Of a stretch of 64,000 nt of DNA, positions 1 to 8,555 are shown in pieces. Origin of the DNA: Mesoterricola silvestris (GTDB lineage Bacteria > Acidobacteriota > Holophagae > Holophagales > Holophagaceae); the NCBI RefSeq assembly GCF_030295405.1, contig NZ_AP027080.1, forward strand, positions 3,394,001 to 3,458,000, given 5' to 3'. The position numbers and the translations under genes were made by a program. The notes below the pieces were generated by a model. The model saw only the letters and a list, made by a program, of their open reading frames with translations. It did no database searches and was not told the origin of the DNA. How positions within the stretch are numbered: position 1 is the stretch's first letter; the number at the start of each line of letters is the position of its first letter.

Positions 1-2
1 CC

Positions 3-596
3 CACGGGGAGCCCGTGGACGGGCCCGGGGCGGCGGCCCAGTTCCGGCGGATCCTGGACGGCGCGGAGGCCTTCCGCACGGCCCACGGCCTGCCGGAGGA
101 GGCCTGGCGGGAGGCGCTCTTCGCGGTGTGCGCCTGGGCCGACGAACAGATCCTCTGCTCCCATTGGGAGGGGCGCTTCACCTGGGGATTCGATCAGCTG
201 CAGCGCCAGCTCTTCGACACGACCCGGGCGGGGGAGGCCTTCTTCGAGCGGCTGGAAGCCCTTCCCGACGAGGCCTGGCAGGTGCGGGAGGTTTTCCTCT
301 ACTGCCTGGGGCTGGGCTTCCAGGGGCGCCTCTTCGCGCCGGGGGACCAGGCCACCCTGCGCCGGATCCGGGCGGAGCATCTGCGCCGGCTGCCCCGGGA
401 CCTGGGGGCCGGCGCGGATCCGCACCTGTTCCCGGATTCGGGGCAGACGCTGCCGGGCGAGCTCCGCCGCCGCCACCTGCCCTACCGCTACCTGGGGTAC
501 CTGGTCCTGGCGGCCCTTCCCCCGGCCCTGTTCCTGGTAGCCTTCCTGGGCTTCCGCACCTTCCTCGACAAACTCGTCCGGCCGCTGCTCCCATGA
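3..596 (+). CDS. tssL: T6SS inner-membrane protein TssL/DotU (5' partial)
   Basis: TssL partners TssM in the type VI secretion trans-envelope complex. Its cytosolic helical domain contacts the baseplate and a single C-terminal membrane helix anchors it. The reading frame is open to the left edge and the first in-window start is a GTG at 15, so the true start is probably upstream. The translation has the DotU-type helical domain (motif CAWADEQIL near residue 45) and a hydrophobic helix at about residues 158-181 from the GTG. It has no peptidoglycan-binding extension. At 193 residues it is shorter than usual, which fits truncation by the window. Its TGA overlaps the tssM ATG as ATGA, so the two are translationally coupled. 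Confidence 0.88.
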   Translation, partial: HGEPVDGPGAAAQFRRILDGAEAFRTAHGLPEEAWREALFAVCAWADEQILCSHWEGRFTWGFDQLQRQLFDTTRAGEAFFERLEALPDEAWQVREVFLYCLGLGFQGRLFAPGDQATLRRIRAEHLRRLPRDLGAGADPHLFPDSGQTLPGELRRRHLPYRYLGYLVLAALPPALFLVAFLGFRTFLDKLVRPLLP

Positions 597-3500
597 AAAC
601 CGCCCTCAAGCTCCTCCTGGCCTTCCTGGCCCTGGCCCTCCTGGGCCTGGGGATCCTCTGGGTGTCCATCACCCGGCTCTGGCCCTGGTGGGTGGGCACG
701 GGCATCTTCCTGGGCATCCTCGGCCTGGCGGCCCTGGCCCTGGCCCTGGCGCACCACGCCCGGCGGCGCCGGGAGCGGCGCTTCGTGCAGCGGGTGGTTT
801 CTGAGGACACGGCCGCCATCGGCAACGCCCCCATCCAGGAGCGCCAGGCCCTCCAGGACCTGCAGGACCGGTGGATGGAGGCCATCGGCCAGCTGCGCCA
901 CTCCTTCCTGCGCACGCGGGGCAACCCGCTGTACGTGCTGCCCTGGTACCTGGTGATCGGCGAATCCGGCGCGGGCAAGACCTCGGCCATCGCCCGGTCG
1001 GGGCTCAGCTCCATCCTGGGGGAGCGCCGCCGGGGGGGCCCCATCGCCTCCACCCGGAACTGCGATTGGTGGTTCTTCGAGCAGGCCATCGTGCTGGACA
1101 CGGCCGGCCGCTACACCATCCCCATCGACGAGACCCTGGACCGGGAGGAATGGAAGCGGTTCCTCACCCTGCTGGCCCGGTACCGCCGGCGCGAGCCCAT
1201 CAACGGCGTGGTGGTGGTGGTGCCCGCGGACCAGCTCCTGGCCTGCGACGGCCCCAAGCTCCGGGAGGACGCCCTGGACATCCGGCGGCGCCTGGACCAC
1301 GTCATGCGCAGCCTGGGCACCAAGGCCCCGGTGTACCTCCTGGTCACCAAGATGGACAAGGTGCTGGGCATGACCGCCTTCGCCCGGGCCCTGGGGCCCC
1401 GGGCCGCCCAGGCCATGGGCTACACCAACGAAGCCAAGGAGCCCGGGTGGGAGGGCGTGCTGGACCGCACCCTGGAGACCGTGGGGCGGCGCCTGGCGGA
1501 GCTTCGCTTCGACCTGGTGCGGGAGGATCCGGAGGCGGGGCCCGGCCTGCTGCTCTTCCCCACGGAATTCGCGAAGCTGCGGGCGGGGCTGGCCCTGTTC
1601 CTGGGCTCCCTGTTCCAGGAGACGGCCTACCTGGAGACCCCGCTCCTGCGCGGCGTCCACTTCTCCAGCGCCGCGCCCGGTGGCCAGCCGGAATCCGCCT
1701 TCCTGAAGGCCTACGGCCTGCGGGAGGCCCCCGCCCCCGCCGCCCAGGAGGGGTTCTTCCTGAAGGCCTTCTTCTCCACCATCCTGCCCCGGGATAGGCA
1801 CCTCCACCGGCCCATCCGGGAATTCCTGGAATGGAGCCGGGTGCGGCGGAACCTGGCCTTCCTGGCCTGGTCCTTCCTGTGGCTGGGGGCCCTGGGCCTC
1901 ATGGGAGCGGCCTTCACCCAGAACCTCACGGCCCTCAACGCCTTTTCCGCCCACTGGCGGAACCTGCCCGTCATCACCGGGGACGTGGCCCAGGATCTGC
2001 TGGCGGTGGACCAGGTGCGCATGGACGTCAGCACCATGAAGCGCATCAACCGCAACTGGTGGATCCCCCGCTTCGGCCTGGACCAGAGCCTGCGGGCCGA
2101 GCGGGTGGCCCAGGGCGCCTGGGTCAAGGTGTTCCGCCAGGGCCTGCTGGAGCCCACGGATCTGGCCGCCCGGCGCGTGGCGGACCTGGACCGGCGGTCC
2201 AAGGACGCCTACGCGGGGCCGTACGCCGGCTTCCTGGTCACCCGCGTGGCCCTCCTCCAGGGGGCCCTGGAGAACCGGAACCTGCGGGTGGACCAGGAAC
2301 CCGCCATCCTCGGCGCCTTCACCCGGGCCTCCACGGATCTGCTGCTCCACCTGCACCCGGACCTGGCGCCGGAGGTGGCCGAGCGCTACGGGCCCAACTA
2401 CTTCGCCGATATCGTCTGGAACGACAACGTCGCCGCCCGCCGGCAGAAGCTGGGGGATCTGCGCTGGGAGCTGGCGCGGCTCCTGGCCCGGGACGACGTG
2501 GATCTGCGCTGGATGCTGGATTCCTGGATCCCCGACGCGGCCGAGGTGCCCCTTGCGGAATTCTGGGGGGAGGCCGAGCAGCCCCTGGAGGACGGGGCCG
2601 CCATCCCGGGGGCCTACACCCGGGAGGGCCGCAAGCACCTCAAGGCCTTCACCACCCTGCTGGAGGCCACCCTGCCCGGCGACCGGAGCGCGGCGGCCAA
2701 GGTGGCGGCCTTCTGGGAGGGCTACCAGCAGCCCTGCGACAACGCCTGGCTGGGCTTCGCCCGGCGCTTCCGGGAAGGGGCCCAGGGGGCCGTCACGCCC
2801 CTGGGGCGCCAGCGCCTGGCCACCCTCATGACCACCCGGGAGAACCCCTACTTCAGGCTCCTGGAGCGCATGGCCCAGGAGGTGGGGAGCCCCGAGGGCG
2901 GCACCCCGGCGCCCTGGGCGCTCCTGCTGGGCCGGCTCAGCCGGGCCCGGGAGCTGGCCGACCAGCAACTGGCCGAGAAATCCAACGCCAGCACCCTGGA
3001 CAAGCTGGACCTGGAGCGCCGGAAGCAGCTGCGCACCTGGGAGGGCAGGCTGGACGCCTCCAAGGCCAAGGCCCTGGATCTGAGCCTGGCGGCCTCCAAG
3101 TCCTGGATGGAGTACGTGGCCGGGCTCCAGGAGATCACCCCGAACCTGCTGTCCCGGGCCAACGCCCGCCGGCAGATGCTGGCCTGCTTTGGCGGCGGGG
3201 AGGGGGACGAGGCCCCGGGGGGCGCTTCGCCCTTCCTCAAGGCCCAGGGCAGCATCCTGGCCCTGGAGGTGCTCCTGGGCAGCGACAGTTCCAGCCGGAC
3301 CGTGTGGGACCTGGTGCGGGGGCCCCTGGACCACGCCATGGCCTACTGCCTGGACGAGACCGCCAACGTGCTGCAGGACCTCTGGGAGCAGAACGTGGTC
3401 AGCGCCACCCGGGAAAAGGACCCGGGCCAGCTCCACCGGCTGCTCTTCAGCCCCGCCGAAGGGCGGGTGTGGGCCTTCGTGAAGGGGCCGGCCAAGCCGT

Positions 3501-4072
3501 TCGTGGTGAAGAGCGAAACCGGGTACGCCGCGCGGCGGGCCTTCGGGCAGCACACCCTGCCCTTCACGGCGGGGTTCTTCGGGTTCCTGAAGGCCTCCGA
3601 GGACGGGGACCTGACCTACCAGCAGCGCTTCCCCATCACCCTGGAGACCCTGCCCCTGGAGGTGAACCCCGGCGCCCTGGTCACGCCCATCGGCAGCAAG
3701 CTCACCCTGCAGACGCCGGAAAAGGGGCGGGATTCCCTGGAGAACTACAATTTCAGCCAGAAGGCCATCTTCAACTGGGAGCCCGAGACCAGCGGCGAGG
3801 CCAGCCTCCAGATCCTCCTGCCCAGCCTCACCCTGACCCGCACCTGGCCGGGTCCCAGCGGCTTCGCCCACTTCCTGGAGGAGCTGGAGACCGGCTCCCG
3901 GGCCTACGGGCCCCGGGATTTCCCCGAGGTGGAGGACAAGCTCCGGGCCCTGGGCATCACGTGGATCCGCGTGGCCTACAAGGTCCAGGGCAGCGACCCG
4001 GCCCTGCGGCATTTCCGCCGGGCCCCCACGGCGGTGCCCCGGGTCATCGTCGCAACCGAAGCCGCGGAGTGA
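593..4072 (+). CDS. tssM: T6SS membrane complex protein TssM/IcmF
   Basis: This is the large inner-membrane ATPase-like component of the T6SS membrane complex, linking TssL to the outer-membrane TssJ. The ATG at 593 overlaps the tssL stop by 4 nt, and a longer frame upstream is a shadow of tssL. The product is 1159 residues, normal for the family. Two membrane helices lie at about residues 3-25 and 33-55, and a third at about 418-441. The cytoplasmic NTPase domain has Walker A GESGAGKT (about 123-130), a Walker B-like VLDTAGRY (about 166) and a TKMD guanine-type motif (about 252). The remaining roughly 700 residues form the periplasmic IcmF part. The Walker A motif is intact, whereas some TssM proteins have lost it. 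Confidence 0.95.
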   Translation: MKTALKLLLAFLALALLGLGILWVSITRLWPWWVGTGIFLGILGLAALALALAHHARRRRERRFVQRVVSEDTAAIGNAPIQERQALQDLQDRWMEAIGQLRHSFLRTRGNPLYVLPWYLVIGESGAGKTSAIARSGLSSILGERRRGGPIASTRNCDWWFFEQAIVLDTAGRYTIPIDETLDREEWKRFLTLLARYRRREPINGVVVVVPADQLLACDGPKLREDALDIRRRLDHVMRSLGTKAPVYLLVTKMDKVLGMTAFARALGPRAAQAMGYTNEAKEPGWEGVLDRTLETVGRRLAELRFDLVREDPEAGPGLLLFPTEFAKLRAGLALFLGSLFQETAYLETPLLRGVHFSSAAPGGQPESAFLKAYGLREAPAPAAQEGFFLKAFFSTILPRDRHLHRPIREFLEWSRVRRNLAFLAWSFLWLGALGLMGAAFTQNLTALNAFSAHWRNLPVITGDVAQDLLAVDQVRMDVSTMKRINRNWWIPRFGLDQSLRAERVAQGAWVKVFRQGLLEPTDLAARRVADLDRRSKDAYAGPYAGFLVTRVALLQGALENRNLRVDQEPAILGAFTRASTDLLLHLHPDLAPEVAERYGPNYFADIVWNDNVAARRQKLGDLRWELARLLARDDVDLRWMLDSWIPDAAEVPLAEFWGEAEQPLEDGAAIPGAYTREGRKHLKAFTTLLEATLPGDRSAAAKVAAFWEGYQQPCDNAWLGFARRFREGAQGAVTPLGRQRLATLMTTRENPYFRLLERMAQEVGSPEGGTPAPWALLLGRLSRARELADQQLAEKSNASTLDKLDLERRKQLRTWEGRLDASKAKALDLSLAASKSWMEYVAGLQEITPNLLSRANARRQMLACFGGGEGDEAPGGASPFLKAQGSILALEVLLGSDSSSRTVWDLVRGPLDHAMAYCLDETANVLQDLWEQNVVSATREKDPGQLHRLLFSPAEGRVWAFVKGPAKPFVVKSETGYAARRAFGQHTLPFTAGFFGFLKASEDGDLTYQQRFPITLETLPLEVNPGALVTPIGSKLTLQTPEKGRDSLENYNFSQKAIFNWEPETSGEASLQILLPSLTLTRTWPGPSGFAHFLEELETGSRAYGPRDFPEVEDKLRALGITWIRVAYKVQGSDPALRHFRRAPTAVPRVIVATEAAE

Positions 4073-4085
4073 GGAGGCATCCACC

Positions 4086-5561
4086 ATGGAACCCGCAGGA
4101 CGCGCAGCACCCGGTTCGGCCCCCACGGTCCTGGAGCCGCCGGCGGGGGAGAACCTGCCGGACCTGCCCGAATTCGAGGCCCTGGACGCCGAGATCGCCA
4201 AGCTGGGCTCCGTGACCGGGGCCGGCAGCCTCGACTGGGAGCGGGTGCTCCAGCTGGCCACGGGCCTGCTGGCCCGGGGCTGGGACCTGAAGGTGGCCAG
4301 CGCCCACTGCGCCGCCCTGGCCCAGCTCCGGCGCCAGGAGGGCCTGGCCCTGGGGCTGCGCCTCTACCGGGAGCTCCTGGAGACCCACTGGGAAACCCTC
4401 ACGCCCCCCCTGGCCCGCATGCGCGGCCGGCGCAACGCGGTGCGGTGGCTCCTGGACCGCCTGGAGCAGACGGCCCCGGCCTGGCCCCCGGTGGCCTGGC
4501 CCGGCCCCCAGCGGGACGCCCTCCTGGGGGATCTGCGGGCCATCGACGGCTTCCTGGCCGGCCACATGGACGAGGCCCCGGCGATGCGGGCCCTCATCCA
4601 GCAGGCCGGCGCCTGGGTGGAGGAGGCGGGGGAGCCCGGGCCCGCCCCCGCGCCCCCGGAAGCGCCCCCGCCGGCCCCCGCGGCGCCCGTCGCGGAGGCG
4701 CTGGACCTGGAGCAGATGCGGGCCCGGTGCCTGGAGCAGCTGGCCCGGGTGGCGGCCCGGAACCTGGAGGAGGCGCCGGGGGACCCCGTCCCCTACCTCC
4801 TCCACCGCACCGCGCTGTGGCTGGGCATCCGCCACGCGCCCGAGGCCTGGGAGGGGCGGACCCGCATCCCGCCGCCCACGGCCCAGGCCACCGGGGCCCT
4901 GGACGCGGCCCGGGCCACCGGCAACGCCCGGCTCACCCTGGCCAAGGCGGAGGCGCTGCTGCCGGACCACCTGTTCTGGCTGGACCTGAACCGCTGGGTG
5001 GCGGAGAGCCTGGACGGGCTGGGCTGGGGCCGGGCGGCCCGGGCCGTGGAAGGGGAGACCCTGCTCCTCCTGCGCCTGCTGCCCGGCCTGGAGACCCTGG
5101 CCTTCGCCGACGGGACCCCCTTCGCGGACGAGGCCACCCGCCAGTGGCTGGCCCGGCTAACCCGGCCGGACGCCAAGGACGGCGCCCAACCGGACGGGAT
5201 CCTCCCGGAGGCCCGCCGGCTGGCGGCGGACGGGGACCTGCCCGCGGCCGCGGCCCTGCTGGCCCGGGGCTGCCGGGACGGAGCGCCCGCCCGCGTCACC
5301 TTCCAGCGCAAGACGGCCCTGTGCGACCTGCTGACCGCCGGCCAGAAGGGCCGCGTGGCCGCGGCCGTGGCCCGGGATCTGCTGGGGGACCTGGAGCGGT
5401 TCCAGGTGCCCTCCTGGGACCCCTCCCTGGCCCTGGAAGCCCTGCAGATCATCCTGGCCGGCCTGAGGGCCGGTGGCCAGCCCGCCGACGAGGTCCTGGC
5501 CCGCGCCGCCTTCGAACACCTGGCCCTGCTCGATCCCGGGCTGGCCATGGGTCAACCCTAG
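4086..5561 (+). CDS. tssA: T6SS assembly protein TssA (ImpA family)
   Basis: TssA proteins cap and coordinate polymerisation of the T6SS tail. The N-terminal part (about residues 20-150) matches the ImpA N-terminal domain, including the region around WERVLQLATGLL and the RRNAVRWLLDRLE helix. A Pro/Ala-rich linker follows at about 180-205, then a helical C-terminal half. The length is 491 residues. An AGGAGG ribosome binding site lies a few nt before the ATG, 13 nt after tssM. The C-terminal half is too divergent to assign by eye to a TssA subclass. Confidence 0.88.
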   Translation: MEPAGRAAPGSAPTVLEPPAGENLPDLPEFEALDAEIAKLGSVTGAGSLDWERVLQLATGLLARGWDLKVASAHCAALAQLRRQEGLALGLRLYRELLETHWETLTPPLARMRGRRNAVRWLLDRLEQTAPAWPPVAWPGPQRDALLGDLRAIDGFLAGHMDEAPAMRALIQQAGAWVEEAGEPGPAPAPPEAPPPAPAAPVAEALDLEQMRARCLEQLARVAARNLEEAPGDPVPYLLHRTALWLGIRHAPEAWEGRTRIPPPTAQATGALDAARATGNARLTLAKAEALLPDHLFWLDLNRWVAESLDGLGWGRAARAVEGETLLLLRLLPGLETLAFADGTPFADEATRQWLARLTRPDAKDGAQPDGILPEARRLAADGDLPAAAALLARGCRDGAPARVTFQRKTALCDLLTAGQKGRVAAAVARDLLGDLERFQVPSWDPSLALEALQIILAGLRAGGQPADEVLARAAFEHLALLDPGLAMGQP

Positions 5562-5599
5562 TGCGGCCCCCGGGCCGCACCCTCTCCAGGAGTCCCTCC

Positions 5600-6082
5600 A
5601 TGAGCCAAGAATCCACCATTGCCCCCAAGGAGCGGGTCAATATCGTCTACCGGCCGGCCACCGGCGATGCCAAGGAGGAGGTGGAACTGCCCCTGAAGGT
5701 CCTGGTCATGGGGGATTTCACCCAGCGCGCCGACGGCACGCCCCTGGAGGACCGGAGCCCGGTGAACGTGGACAAGGAGACCTTCGACGAGGTGCTCAAG
5801 GCCCAGAAGCTCCGCCTGGAGGCCCAGGTGCCGGACAAGCTGTCCGGCACCCCCGGCGGCCAGCTCAGCCTGAACCTGGAGTTCCGGAGCCTGAAGGATT
5901 TCGAACCGGACGCCATCATCCAGAAGGTGCCCGAGCTGCAGAAGCTCATGGAGCTGCGGGAGGCCATCAAGGCCCTCAAGGGGCCCCTGGGCAATGTGCC
6001 GGAATTCCGCCGGCGGATCCAGGAACTCATCGAGGACCCCGGTTCCCGGGACCGGATCCTCAGGGATATGGGCATCGACTAG
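5600..6082 (+). CDS. tssB: T6SS contractile sheath small subunit TssB (VipA)
   Basis: TssB forms the contractile sheath with TssC. The 160-residue product has family hallmarks: the VNIVYRPATGDAKEEVELP start, LVMGDF, LEDRSPVNVDKETFD and the C-terminal KGPLGN segment. The ATG at 5600 is chosen because it follows CCAGGAG by a suitable distance; the longer upstream frame is a tssA shadow. It sits 38 nt after tssA and 9 nt before tssC, the usual order. Confidence 0.96.
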   Translation: MSQESTIAPKERVNIVYRPATGDAKEEVELPLKVLVMGDFTQRADGTPLEDRSPVNVDKETFDEVLKAQKLRLEAQVPDKLSGTPGGQLSLNLEFRSLKDFEPDAIIQKVPELQKLMELREAIKALKGPLGNVPEFRRRIQELIEDPGSRDRILRDMGID

Positions 6083-6091
6083 GAGGAACCC

Positions 6092-7582
6092 ATGAGCGAA
6101 GCCACCGAAACCTCCCCCAAAGGCGCCGCCCTCCCCGGGGCCCCCGCCGAGACGTCCATCCTGGACGACATCATCAACGCCACCAATCTCCGGCCCACGG
6201 ACGAAGGCTACGCCATGACCAAGGCGGGCCTGCAGGCCTTCATCAACGAACTGGTGAAGCCCGAGCGGGCCGAAGCCCGGGTGACCCAGGCCCTGGCCGA
6301 CGACATGATCGCCACCATCGACTGCCGGCTCAGCGCCCAGATGGACGCCATCCTCCACCACGACGGCTTCCAGCAGCTGGAATCCGCCTGGCGCTCCCTG
6401 CGCTACCTGGTGGACCAGACCGATTTCCGGGAGAACATCAAGGTCGAGCTGCTCAACGTGAGCAAACAGGATCTCCAGGACGATTTCGAGGACGCCACCG
6501 ATATCACCAAGAGCGGCCTGTACAAGACGGTCTACACCCGGGAGTACGGCCAGTTCGGCGGCCAGCCCTACGGCCTCATCGTCAGCAACTACGAATTCGG
6601 CCCCGGCCCCCAGGACGTCAAGCTGCTCCAGGGCCTGGCCAGCGTGGCCTGCGTGGCCCACGCGCCCATCGTGGGCGCAGCCGGTCCGGAGTTCTTCGGG
6701 CTCAAGGACTATTCCGGGCTGCCCAACCTCAAGGACCTCAGTTCCATCTTCGAGATGCCCCAGTACACCAAGTGGCGCAGTTTCCGGGAAAGCGAGGACG
6801 CCCGGTACGTGGGCCTCACCCTGCCCCACTTCCTGCTGCGCATCCCCTACGGCCCCACCACCAAGGCCACCAAGAACTTCAACTACACCGAAAGCGTGGC
6901 GGAAAGCGACCGGCAGTTCCTGTGGGGCAACGCCGCCTTCGCCTTCGCGTCGCGCATCACCGACAGCTTCGCCAAGTACCGCTGGTGCGCCAATATCATC
7001 GGGCCCCAGGGGGGCGGGGCGGTGCGGGACATGGTGATCTACCAGTACGAGGCCATGGGCGAGCTGCAGACCAAGATCCCCACGGAGGTGCTCATTTCCG
7101 AGCGGCGGGAGTACGAGCTGGCCGAGGAGGGCTTCATCAGCCTCACCATGCGCAAGGGCAGCGACAACGCGGCCTTCTTTTCCGCCAATTCGGTGCAGAA
7201 GCCCAAGACCTTCGGCAACAGCCCGGAATCCCGCAGCGCCGAGACCAACTACAAGCTGGGCACCCAGCTGCCCTACGTCTTCGTGGTGAACCGCCTGGCC
7301 CACTACATCAAGGTCATCCAGCGGGAGAACATCGGCACCTGGAAGGAGCGGGTGGACCTGGACACCGAGCTCAACAACTGGATCCGGCAGTACGTGGCCG
7401 ACCAGGAGAGCCCCTCCCCGGGCGTGCGCAGCCGGCGGCCCCTGCGCAAGGCGGAGATCGCGGTGTCCGACGTGGAGGGGGATCCCGGGTGGTACCGGGT
7501 GGATCTCAAGGTCCAGCCCCACTTCAAGTACATGGGCGCCTCCTTCAGCCTCTCCCTGGTCGGCAAGCTCGACAAGAAGTAG
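6092..7582 (+). CDS. tssC: T6SS contractile sheath large subunit TssC (VipB)
   Basis: TssC is the major sheath protein that wraps the Hcp tube and is recognised by ClpV after contraction. The 496-residue length is typical. Recognisable features are the LESAWRSLRYLV helix, VELLNVSK, the GQFGGQPYGLIV strand and the C-terminal FKYMGASFSLSLVGKLDKK end common to the family. AGGAGG precedes the ATG. It is followed closely by hcp. Confidence 0.97.
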   Translation: MSEATETSPKGAALPGAPAETSILDDIINATNLRPTDEGYAMTKAGLQAFINELVKPERAEARVTQALADDMIATIDCRLSAQMDAILHHDGFQQLESAWRSLRYLVDQTDFRENIKVELLNVSKQDLQDDFEDATDITKSGLYKTVYTREYGQFGGQPYGLIVSNYEFGPGPQDVKLLQGLASVACVAHAPIVGAAGPEFFGLKDYSGLPNLKDLSSIFEMPQYTKWRSFRESEDARYVGLTLPHFLLRIPYGPTTKATKNFNYTESVAESDRQFLWGNAAFAFASRITDSFAKYRWCANIIGPQGGGAVRDMVIYQYEAMGELQTKIPTEVLISERREYELAEEGFISLTMRKGSDNAAFFSANSVQKPKTFGNSPESRSAETNYKLGTQLPYVFVVNRLAHYIKVIQRENIGTWKERVDLDTELNNWIRQYVADQESPSPGVRSRRPLRKAEIAVSDVEGDPGWYRVDLKVQPHFKYMGASFSLSLVGKLDKK

Positions 7583-7627
7583 TCCCCCTTTCCTGGGCCC
7601 GCGCCCAGCTCCTCCGGAGGTCTCCCC

Positions 7628-8116
7628 ATGCCCATGCCAATCCACCTCAAGCTCAAGGGCACCAAGCAGGGTGCCATCCAGGGCTCCTGCACCATGAAGG
7701 GGCGGGAGGGGACGATCCTCGTCCAGGGCCTGGAACACAGCATCGATATCCCCAAGAGCCCCCAGACCGGCCTGCCCACGGGCAAGCGGGTCCACGGCGC
7801 CCTCACCATCACCAAGGAGACGGACAAGAGCTCCCCCAAGCTCCTCCAGGCCCTGTGCTCGGGCGAGCAGCTCACGGAGGTGGAGCTGGAGTTCTTCCGC
7901 ATCAAGCCCTCGGGCGAGGAGGAGAAGTACTACACCATCAAGCTCACCAACGCCATCATCGTGGGGGTGCGCACCTGGTTCCCCAACTGCCTGCAGACGG
8001 AGACCAAGGCCTTCGGGCACCTGGAGGACATCTCCTTCACGTATTCCGGCATCCGCTGGACCTGGGTCCCCGACGGCATCGAGGCCGAGGACAGCTGGGA
8101 CGCCCCCAAGGCCTGA
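7628..8116 (+). CDS. hcp: T6SS tube protein Hcp (TssD)
   Basis: Hcp hexamers stack into the inner tube of the T6SS. The 162-residue protein has the Hcp fold signatures: an opening PIHLKLKG strand, a G-K-R-VHGALTITKE segment and a C-terminal DISFTYSGIRWTW strand. A second ATG lies two codons in. The first ATG has the better spacing from GGAGG at 7615-7619, so it is preferred. There is no C-terminal toxin extension, so this is a structural Hcp. Confidence 0.95.
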   Translation: MPMPIHLKLKGTKQGAIQGSCTMKGREGTILVQGLEHSIDIPKSPQTGLPTGKRVHGALTITKETDKSSPKLLQALCSGEQLTEVELEFFRIKPSGEEEKYYTIKLTNAIIVGVRTWFPNCLQTETKAFGHLEDISFTYSGIRWTWVPDGIEAEDSWDAPKA

Positions 8117-8118
8117 CC

Positions 8119-8535
8119 ATGATCTACCAGGAGCGCCTGCTGCAGCGCATCAAGCACCAGGAACACGCGCCCTCGGAGCGCGCCTCGGGCAACCTCGCCC
8201 TGGAAACCGCTTCGATCCTGGAGCACCTCCGGCGGCTCCTGAACACGCGCCAGGGCAGCGTGCCCATCCGGCCCGACTACGGCATTCCCGACTTCTCCCA
8301 CCTGGGCGGCGACACCTTCACGGACACCGCCCTGGAGATGCAGCGCTCCATCCGCCTCGTCATCGAGGCCTTCGAACCCCGGCTGGCCCGGGTGCAGGTG
8401 GCCTTCGACACCCGGGGCGGCGAACGCTCCCACCTGCGCTTCCGCATCACCGGGGTGCTGGCCAAGGATGAGCGGGTCCCCCTGGCCCTGGACACCACCC
8501 TGGCCCCGGGCGGCCGGTTCAACGTGAGCCCCTGA
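8119..8535 (+). CDS. tssE: T6SS baseplate protein TssE (gp25-like)
   Basis: TssE is the gp25-type wedge protein that nucleates sheath assembly on the baseplate. The 138-residue product has the GpW/gp25 pattern: an N-terminal ERLLQRI helix, a SILEHLRRLLNTRQGSVP segment, DYGIPD, and a C-terminal strand with FRITG. The ATG is 2 nt after the hcp stop, so the two are likely coupled. A longer upstream frame is an hcp/tssC shadow. Confidence 0.93.
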   Translation: MIYQERLLQRIKHQEHAPSERASGNLALETASILEHLRRLLNTRQGSVPIRPDYGIPDFSHLGGDTFTDTALEMQRSIRLVIEAFEPRLARVQVAFDTRGGERSHLRFRITGVLAKDERVPLALDTTLAPGGRFNVSP

Positions 8536-8555
8536 CCTCCCCGAAGGAGGATCCC

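Noticed and set aside
128-592. Upstream extension of the tssM reading frame
   Set aside because: It runs through tssL in another frame and gives Pro/Gly/Arg-rich nonsense; tssM starts at 593 with an ATGA overlap.
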